Source of the DNA: Acetobacter lambici
GTDB lineage: Bacteria; Pseudomonadota; Alphaproteobacteria; Acetobacterales; Acetobacteraceae
DNA length: 64,000 bases
Assembly (NCBI RefSeq): GCF_011516885.1
Contig: NZ_WOTD01000003.1
Location: 1 to 64,000, forward strand
Reading direction: 5' to 3'
The notes under the pieces were generated by a model, which saw nothing but the letters and a program-made list of their open reading frames with translations, had not been told where the DNA came from and did no database searches. Each line of letters starts with the position of its first letter. Position 1 is the first letter of the stretch. The position numbers and the translations under genes were made by a program. Positions 58,821 through 64,000 of this stretch are shown here, in pieces.

Positions 58821-59414
58821 TCAGGGAAGAAGTAGCCGCTGGGATGCCTGCCACGTTTTTTCAAATGGCTGGGACCGATGAGTAATCTTGACCATCAGGG
58901 TGGCTCCCAGCCAGAGCTGGTACAAAGCGCCTGCCAGAGCCTGCGCCTCCATGCCACGCTGCACAGACCCCTCCTGCTGCCCTTCCGCAATAGTGCGGGC
59001 AATGCGGTCAATGGCTTTGGCCGTTCCGGAATCCAATATCCTGCGCATACGTTCGGACAGGTCCGAAACCTCGGCTGCAAGTTTAACAATCAGGCATTTA
59101 TCGCCCGTTTTTCCGTCCACATGCGTTTCCTGCCAGAAACGGAAATACGCAAACAACTGATCTGCTGCGTTGCCCACGTCAGACGAGAACAGAGTGTCCA
59201 TTTTTTGCAGATAATCATCCATGTAGATCCGCAAAAGTTCTTCACCAAAAGCTTCCTTGGAATCAAAATAATGGTAGAATGATCCTTTAGGAATACTCGC
59301 CACGTCCAGTATCTGGGAAATACCTACAGCAGAAAACCCACGCTCGCCAACAATAGACCGTGCGGCTTCTACAATACGCCTTTTGGCTGCATTATGCTTT
59401 TCTACAACACTCAT
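58821..59414 (-). CDS. TetR/AcrR-family regulator (NemR/AcuR-like)
   Basis: 197 residues. The N-terminal HTH (ARSIVGERGFSAVGISQILDVASIPKGSFYHYF) is typical of the TetR subgroup that includes NemR and AcuR, and the helical ligand domain contains a Cys in DKCLIVKLAAEVSDLS, where NemR-like proteins have a reactive Cys. It is read in the same direction as the aldehyde dehydrogenase, with 400 bases between. An operator-like palindrome 42 bases upstream of its start suggests self-repression. Confidence 0.88.
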   Translation of the reverse strand: MSVVEKHNAAKRRIVEAARSIVGERGFSAVGISQILDVASIPKGSFYHYFDSKEAFGEELLRIYMDDYLQKMDTLFSSDVGNAADQLFAYFRFWQETHVDGKTGDKCLIVKLAAEVSDLSERMRRILDSGTAKAIDRIARTIAEGQQEGSVQRGMEAQALAGALYQLWLGATLMVKITHRSQPFEKTWQASQRLLLP

Positions 59415-59455
59415 GCATATTTGATAGAGTATCCATAAACAACAGTCAATACAAC

Positions 59456-59471
59456 TAGACCGATCAGTCTA
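59456..59471. promoter_or_regulatory. TetR operator-like palindrome, site C
   Basis: TAGACCGATCAGTCTA is a near-perfect palindrome (TAGAC-YGATCR-GTCTA) immediately upstream of the tetR gene and also ahead of the divergent MFS gene, so it could control both. Confidence 0.65.
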
Positions 59472-59630
59472 TAAATTCTTTTTTTACACAGCTCAATTCT
59501 TTGCGACGCCCAACAGTCCTTCATACCACGTGCAGCAAACCCCCAATGCGGGCCTGCACCGGCCTCCCCACATTGCAGTCAACACGCTTACTTGCTGTGC
59601 AAACCTCCTAAAATCTGTTCCAATCGGGTC

Positions 59631-60830
59631 ATGGTCATTGCACAGACATCAGACTCATCCCCGATCAGGAAGGTTCTTTCCGTCGTTCTGTTCAACCTGC
59701 TTGTCTATATTGTTATCGGCATGCCCAATGCGGTTCTGACCATTTTTGTGCACACTACACTTGGCTACAGCACAACACTGGCAGGTCTGACCTTTGCCTT
59801 ACAATACGTAGCCACATTTGCCGCCCGCTCTTCCGCCGGGCGACTGGTGGACAAAATAGGCCCAAAACCCGTGGTGATCGGGGGACTACTGAGCTGCGTC
59901 TGCTCTGGCCTGCTTATGGGGTGGGCGGGAGCGTTACAGAACGTACCATCCGCATCGCTCGGCATTCTGCTGCTCAGCCGCCTTTTTTTAGGCTGGGCGG
60001 AAAGCTGGACAGCAACGGGCGTTATTATATGGAACATCCACCGCGCGGGAGCTGAAAACACCGCACTCGCCATATCGTGGAACGGCATCTGTTCTTACGG
60101 GGGCATTGCTCTTGGCGCACCGATTGGCGCGGTTCTGGCACTCCTGCCCGCACCTTATGGCGGTCTTGTCTCGGTTGGCGGCCTCTCTGCCGCTCTACCT
60201 CTGCTCGGGCTTGCTCTGATTGGTTTTTACCAAGGAGCCCAGCCACATCCATCGACGGAAACACCCGTTTCCTTCCGCAAGGCGCTGCGGCTGGTGCTCT
60301 GGCATGGATCGGCTCTTGCGGCTGGCTCCATCGGGTTTGCCGCCATTTCGTCTTTTCTGGCCCTGTATTATGCAGCACACCATTGGAGTGGCGCGGCAAC
60401 CGCGCTGGCGGTCTTTGGTGGGGTGTTTGTCTGTATCCGATTTTTCTTTGCGGCACAGATCAAACGCCGTGGAGGCGTGTTTGTTGCCATCGTGTCCCTT
60501 CTGGTCGAAACCGTGGGGCTGGTCATTATTGGCATTTTTCCATCACACACCAGTGCGCTCCTTGGAGCCGCATTAACAGGTGCCGGTTTTTCGCTCCTGT
60601 TCCCCGCATTGGGGGTGCTGGCGGTTAACAAGGCAGGCCCCCATAACCGAGGTGCTGCATTAAGCGCCTATTCCATCTTTCTGGACCTGGCGATAGCCTG
60701 TTCGGGCTTTACACTTGGCCCGATTATTGAATTCTCGGGCTACCCCGCCATGTTCCTGACAAGTGCCGCCTGCTGCCTGAGCGGTGCGGTCATCAGCTAC
60801 ATGTTAAAGCGAGCGCCGGAGCATTCCTGA
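59631..60830 (+). CDS. MFS transporter (YhhS/YfcJ-like efflux group)
   Basis: 399 residues from ATG 59631, though the ribosome site is weak and TTG 59592 is in frame. It has twelve membrane segments and the MFS loop 2-3 motif GRLVDKIGPKPVVIGG. FLGWAESWTATGVIIWNIHR and HNRGAALSAYSIFLDLAIA fit the sugar-efflux-like YhhS/YfcJ subgroup. It is divergent from tetR, which may regulate it through site C. The substrate is unknown. Confidence 0.85.
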   Translation: MVIAQTSDSSPIRKVLSVVLFNLLVYIVIGMPNAVLTIFVHTTLGYSTTLAGLTFALQYVATFAARSSAGRLVDKIGPKPVVIGGLLSCVCSGLLMGWAGALQNVPSASLGILLLSRLFLGWAESWTATGVIIWNIHRAGAENTALAISWNGICSYGGIALGAPIGAVLALLPAPYGGLVSVGGLSAALPLLGLALIGFYQGAQPHPSTETPVSFRKALRLVLWHGSALAAGSIGFAAISSFLALYYAAHHWSGAATALAVFGGVFVCIRFFFAAQIKRRGGVFVAIVSLLVETVGLVIIGIFPSHTSALLGAALTGAGFSLLFPALGVLAVNKAGPHNRGAALSAYSIFLDLAIACSGFTLGPIIEFSGYPAMFLTSAACCLSGAVISYMLKRAPEHS

Positions 60831-60853
60831 ATTTTAAGCCAAAAACTGGACAT

Positions 60854-60880
60854 AAAAAAAGCCGCCCCGAGAGGCGGCTT
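60854..60880 (-). terminator. Rho-independent terminator of the cold-shock gene
   Basis: AAGCCGCC (60859-60866), a 6-base loop, GGCGGCTT (60873-60880). Read on the minus strand, the stem is followed by a run of T, the classic intrinsic terminator, 27 bases after the cold-shock stop. Confidence 0.85.
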
Positions 60881-60906
60881 CAGACAGCATTTCTGCTAGT
60901 CTGGTC

Positions 60907-61113
60907 TTAAACTGCCTTGAGATTGACAGCAGACTTTTTGCCGTTACGGCCAGCTTCGATTTCGTAAGAAATCTGCTGCCCTTCGCTGAGCGAAGCCATG
61001 CCTGCACGTTCGAGAGCAGTAATGTGAACGAACACGTCCTGCGAACCATCCTCAGGCTGGATAAAACCGAAACCCTTGGTCGAATTAAACCATTTTACGG
61101 TGCCTGTTGTCAT
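60907..61113 (-). CDS. Cold-shock domain protein
   Basis: 68 residues from ATG 61113 (AGGAG upstream). RNP1 (KGFGFIQP) and RNP2 (VFVHITAL) motifs are intact. It is a single-stranded nucleic-acid-binding RNA chaperone of the CspA type. Confidence 0.95.
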   Translation of the reverse strand: MTTGTVKWFNSTKGFGFIQPEDGSQDVFVHITALERAGMASLSEGQQISYEIEAGRNGKKSAVNLKAV

Positions 61114-61509
61114 AACTAGGCTCCTTTTTAACGTAGTGGTCGCGCACAGAACACGTGCGCAATCGTAACTTCTAACAGGACAATACTGACACAACGCGCA
61201 CCAGTTAGCCTCATAAGAGCATCCACTTTTTGTTTTTCACATAATGCCAACAAAAATGCAAGTTGTAATTTTTATAATGATCGGAATTTTATTTTATAAG
61301 ACGCCTAAAATTATCCATAATATTGAAATTATAGGGTTATATTAATTTATAAACTCTTCCGATTTATTTTCTCATATTCCCATTTTTATAACTTTTTAAC
61401 CTCATGATCGCGGCTTATAACTCGCCCCCTCACACCCCCAGACTGGCTGGAACCTGCTGTTCGGGTTATGGAACGGGCCACTTCATACACAATACCAAGG
61501 CCTGTTTGC
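61114..61509. other. Long A+T-rich leader/promoter region of the cold-shock gene
   Basis: About 396 bases. The part from 61200 to 61400 is strongly A+T rich. Cold-shock mRNAs often have long 5' leaders with thermosensing folds, but I could not establish a structure by eye. The last 100 bases probably hold the promoter of the plus-strand gene at 61510. Confidence 0.35.
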
Positions 61510-62247
61510 ATGCCCCACTCCCCCACCCCACAAAACCAGACAGCAGGCGCGGATGGTGTTGTCTGGAAAGATTTTCCTCAGGCGGCTATCCTCAATCTTG
61601 TTACAGCCGAGATCGTGCGCAACTTTCCGCGCCCTTTGCAAGATGACAACAGGCGTGTCCATGCGCCCACACTGTTTGCAGCACTGGGGAGTGTCTGCGG
61701 GTTTGCAACCCAGACCAGCCTGCTTGCATTAATCCAGTCAGGATTGCGGCCAGAGCAGGATATGATGGCCCACACACTTGCCGGGGGTCGCACATTCCTG
61801 TTTGGCGAACAGCTCAACCAACTCCTGATGCAGGGCGACACAGCTCTGCATAACCCCGGCCTCTGGCCCTGCCTGAGCAGCCCAGCCTTGCAAAAGGGCT
61901 ATTCCCCTCAGGATTTTCCAGACCTGAATGCCCAGTTCGCATGTGTTGCCAGTCGGCTGGGCACAGCGGAGGAGGGCATACCCGATGTAGCCACCGCTTA
62001 TCGTCCCCTGATCGCCACAGAAGACCTCCGTGAGGCCATGTGGGTCTATATGGAACCCATTTTTCTGCAAAATTATCCCGACAAACCGGGACCACATGGC
62101 CCACTGCCCAAAGAATTCTGGGGTGCCGCCATGAATGTTGCCGCAGGCATGCTGTTCAGCACCATGTTCAACGTCATGGATGCCCGCATCGCCATGACGA
62201 TCATCTTACAATCTGCCATTTTTGGTTCAAAAATTATCGAAACCTGA
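61510..62247 (+). CDS. Hypothetical protein, possibly lineage-specific
   Basis: 245 residues from ATG 61510 (MPHSPTPQNQTAGADGVVWKDF); the frame is open to 61468. It is soluble in character, with a Gly/Ala-rich middle (FAALGSVCGFATQTSLLALIQSG) and a C-terminal small-residue stretch (NVAAGMLFSTMFNVMDARIAMTIILQSA) that could form one membrane-associated helix. I do not recognise a family. Codon usage resembles its neighbours, so it is probably a true gene. Confidence 0.65.
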   Translation: MPHSPTPQNQTAGADGVVWKDFPQAAILNLVTAEIVRNFPRPLQDDNRRVHAPTLFAALGSVCGFATQTSLLALIQSGLRPEQDMMAHTLAGGRTFLFGEQLNQLLMQGDTALHNPGLWPCLSSPALQKGYSPQDFPDLNAQFACVASRLGTAEEGIPDVATAYRPLIATEDLREAMWVYMEPIFLQNYPDKPGPHGPLPKEFWGAAMNVAAGMLFSTMFNVMDARIAMTIILQSAIFGSKIIET

Positions 62248-62283
62248 GCCAGCAGACTGCAAAGCACCCCACAACTGAACAAA

Positions 62284-63234
62284 TTAGCTGGCGAGTTGCC
62301 CCGCCTTGCCAGCCTTGTCTGCCTTACGGGCTTTACGGCGCGCCATGCGTTCCTTCATGGCCATCCGTTCATAACGGATTCTCTGCCTGACCCAATTCAG
62401 GATGCCAGAAGACATCAGCACAATAATGCCGACAAATGTCCAGCTATCCAGCGGTTGGCGGAACACAAGGTAACTCAGGGCTACCCCCCACACCATCTGG
62501 CTGTATTGCGGCAAAGCCACACGATTGGCCGGCGCCCGGGCTGTTGCCATCATCATCATCAACTGGCCTAACGCTGCCAGAAAACCATAACCGAACAGGT
62601 ATATCCAAGCCGTTATGGTTGCTGGCCACTGCGCATGCCACCCCATAAGAATCCCGTTACCAAGCAGGGGACCAATCAGGCTTGACCCGAACAGGGACAG
62701 ACGTGTGCGCTCCTTGTCCGCCAGACGGTAGGCGATCACACTCCCAGCATTGGCAATAGCGGCAATAAGCGCACATAAATGCCCCCAGTGCAGAGCCCTA
62801 AACCCGGGCCGAAGGACAATAAGAACCCCGACAAACCCCAGCACAACCGCCAGCCATGCCCAGAATGTCACCTTTTCCTTGAGCAGAACAACGGACAGGA
62901 TCGTTACAAACAGCGGCATCAAAAACATAAGAGAAAAGGCTTCAGGCATGGGGAGCAGCATAAAGGCTTCCACGCTTGCGGCTGTCGCTGCAAAAACGCA
63001 GCCCGCCCGCAGAAGCCACATGCCCCATTCCTGCGGTCTGACGATATCCAGATAGGATTCACCGGGCCTGCGGATAAATGGCAGAATAAGAAAACCGAAA
63101 ATCCCGCCTGAAAATGCAACTTCAAATGGGTCAAGCTGGCCAGCCAGCAATTTGGAAAATGCGTCACTAACAGAAAAAGACGCATAAGCGCCAAAAGCCA
63201 ACGCCATGCCGGAAAAGAGAGTCTTGGTGTCCAT
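62284..63234 (-). CDS. EamA/DMT-family transporter
   Basis: 316 residues from ATG 63234; the longer frame to 63336 starts without family resemblance. It has ten membrane segments in two EamA repeats, FEVAFSGGIFGFLILPF early and SLMFLMPLFVTILSVVLLKEKVTFWAWLAVVLGFVGVLIVL in the middle, typical of the drug/metabolite transporters. It ends in a very basic Lys/Ala tail. It converges with the hypothetical gene across a 36-base gap. Confidence 0.87.
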   Translation of the reverse strand: MDTKTLFSGMALAFGAYASFSVSDAFSKLLAGQLDPFEVAFSGGIFGFLILPFIRRPGESYLDIVRPQEWGMWLLRAGCVFAATAASVEAFMLLPMPEAFSLMFLMPLFVTILSVVLLKEKVTFWAWLAVVLGFVGVLIVLRPGFRALHWGHLCALIAAIANAGSVIAYRLADKERTRLSLFGSSLIGPLLGNGILMGWHAQWPATITAWIYLFGYGFLAALGQLMMMMATARAPANRVALPQYSQMVWGVALSYLVFRQPLDSWTFVGIIVLMSSGILNWVRQRIRYERMAMKERMARRKARKADKAGKAGQLAS

Positions 63235-63442
63235 TGAAGCCGCTATATCTGTGAGAAAAATCCTGCATTCAGGATAGTATTTGGTAGCAATAAGGGCAGA
63301 CCAGCACAAAGTAAAACGCAATTTTTTGCACTGCATTTCTGGTATCAGTTTTTTTAATAAACCCTGACCGGATCAGGCATACGATCTGACAGAGCAGAAT
63401 ACAGAAAGATCCCCCATCCATGCCCCCAAACCGCAGAGCACT

Positions 63443-64000
63443 TCAGGACACGTGGGAGTCTGATGTTCCATCCGCAAGGTCATTCGCCAGAAACCACCAT
63501 TTTTCACGCGTTTTTTTATTCTGTTTCGCATGATACATGGCCATGTCGGCACGCTTGAGCAGGTGTTCGATATCTCCACCATCCTGCGGATAAAGAGCCA
63601 GGCCCAAGGTCATACCCACCGTGGCCGATGCCTCTGGTGTAACCGCAAAAGGTTTTTCAACAGCGGTGTGCAAGGTGTTCAGAACAATTTCCACCTGCTC
63701 GGTTGCCTGAGTCGTTGTCAGCCCTTCAAAAACCACAACAAACTCATCCCCCCCAAGTCTGGCAACGTAATCCGTCTGGCGTAACAGGGCTTGCAGGCTT
63801 TGCCCAAGCTGTTGCAAAAGCCTGTCCCCGGCTTCATGCCCATACGTATCATTCACGTGTTTAAAACCGTCCAGATCAATCAGACCAACGGCCACACTGG
63901 TGCCGTGGCGCTGGGCGCGGGCAAGAGCCTGGGGAAGATATTCCGTAAGTGCTAGACGGTTGGGCAGGCCCGTCAGCACATCATGTCGAGCACGCTGGGC
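63443..64000 (-). CDS. GGDEF-domain protein, C-terminal part (runs off right edge)
   Basis: The reading frame is open to the window edge; 186 C-terminal codons are visible. They contain a full GGDEF domain with ARHDVLTGLPNRLALTEYLP, LIDLDGFKHVND and intact RLGGDEF, ending soon after the domain. It is very like the GGDEF domain of the large globin protein at 42023-45181 (shared LTGLPNRLAL, NDxYGHEAGDRLLQ, TVGMTLGLALYP) but without the globin, GAF and EAL parts that follow there. An active diguanylate cyclase is likely; its sensor part is outside the window. Confidence 0.88.
   Translation of the reverse strand, partial: AQRARHDVLTGLPNRLALTEYLPQALARAQRHGTSVAVGLIDLDGFKHVNDTYGHEAGDRLLQQLGQSLQALLRQTDYVARLGGDEFVVVFEGLTTTQATEQVEIVLNTLHTAVEKPFAVTPEASATVGMTLGLALYPQDGGDIEHLLKRADMAMYHAKQNKKTREKWWFLANDLADGTSDSHVS

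Noticed and set aside
61114-61400. Possible riboswitch or thermosensor in the cold-shock leader
   Set aside because: The region is long and A+T rich, but no defined fold could be supported by eye.

Overview
The window is a chromosomal segment of an acetic acid bacterium (Acetobacteraceae, most like a diazotrophic Acetobacter or Gluconacetobacter relative). This placement rests on the nif gene content and order, the fixABCX-modD-chemoreceptor tail, the DosP-like and globin-type c-di-GMP enzymes, and the membrane-bound dehydrogenase, OprB porin and NDH-2 types. It is inferred from protein features, not from a search. Overall base composition looks moderate in GC, with one clearly A+T-rich gene at the left edge.

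Left flank (1-7.5 kb): the end of an IS5-like element, an A+T-rich polytopic membrane protein, a frameshifted NCS2 nucleobase permease, an ORF joining an AraC-type regulator to a 2-oxoglutarate/Fe(II) dioxygenase, and an OprB-type porin. Next come a soluble globin-coupled chemoreceptor (8.0-9.5 kb) and a heme-PAS GGDEF-EAL protein (9.6-11.8 kb).

Nitrogen-fixation core (12-40.6 kb, nearly all on the minus strand). In transcription order: mop and rpoN; nifA; nifB-fdxN-LRV protein-nifZ-nifT-SIR2 protein; nifHDKENX with two NifX-associated small proteins, a nif ferredoxin and nifQ; iscA-nifUSVW; fixABCX-modD. The plus-strand modABC operon diverges from mop. I could read -24/-12 (sigma-54) promoters of the TGGCAYR-N4-TTGC type upstream of nifH, iscA-nifU, fixA, nifB, rpoN and modA. 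One perfect NifA site (TGT-N10-ACA) lies upstream of fixA. NifA has the full C-x11-C-x19-C-x4-C pattern of the oxygen-sensitive class. The region therefore encodes Mo uptake, FeMo-co synthesis (NifB, E, N, X, Q, V), Fe-S supply (NifU, NifS, IscA), nitrogenase (NifHDK), its electron supply (FixABCX, ferredoxins) and its regulators (NifA, RpoN). No nifL, draT, draG, nifF or nifJ is present in this window.

Right flank (40.9-64 kb): a GtrB-like glycosyltransferase and a GAF-GGDEF-globin-GAF-EAL protein; an unknown gene; the cytochrome c subunit of a membrane dehydrogenase whose GMC flavoprotein gene has lost its 5' half; and an autotransporter pseudogene whose 3' end is fused to that flavoprotein remnant. 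Beyond these are a DedA protein, a Crp/Fnr regulator, a large porin, NDH-2, a succinate-semialdehyde-type dehydrogenase with a TetR regulator and three similar operator palindromes, an MFS transporter, a cold-shock protein, an unknown gene, an EamA transporter, and the end of another GGDEF protein cut by the window edge.

Points that most deserve a second look: the SIR2-like protein translationally coupled to nifT; rpoN and modABC placed under apparent sigma-54 control, with a nested palindrome at the rpoN start; three predicted heme oxygen sensors bracketing the nif cluster; and the deletion scar at about 48.75 kb. No tRNA, rRNA or CRISPR array was seen.
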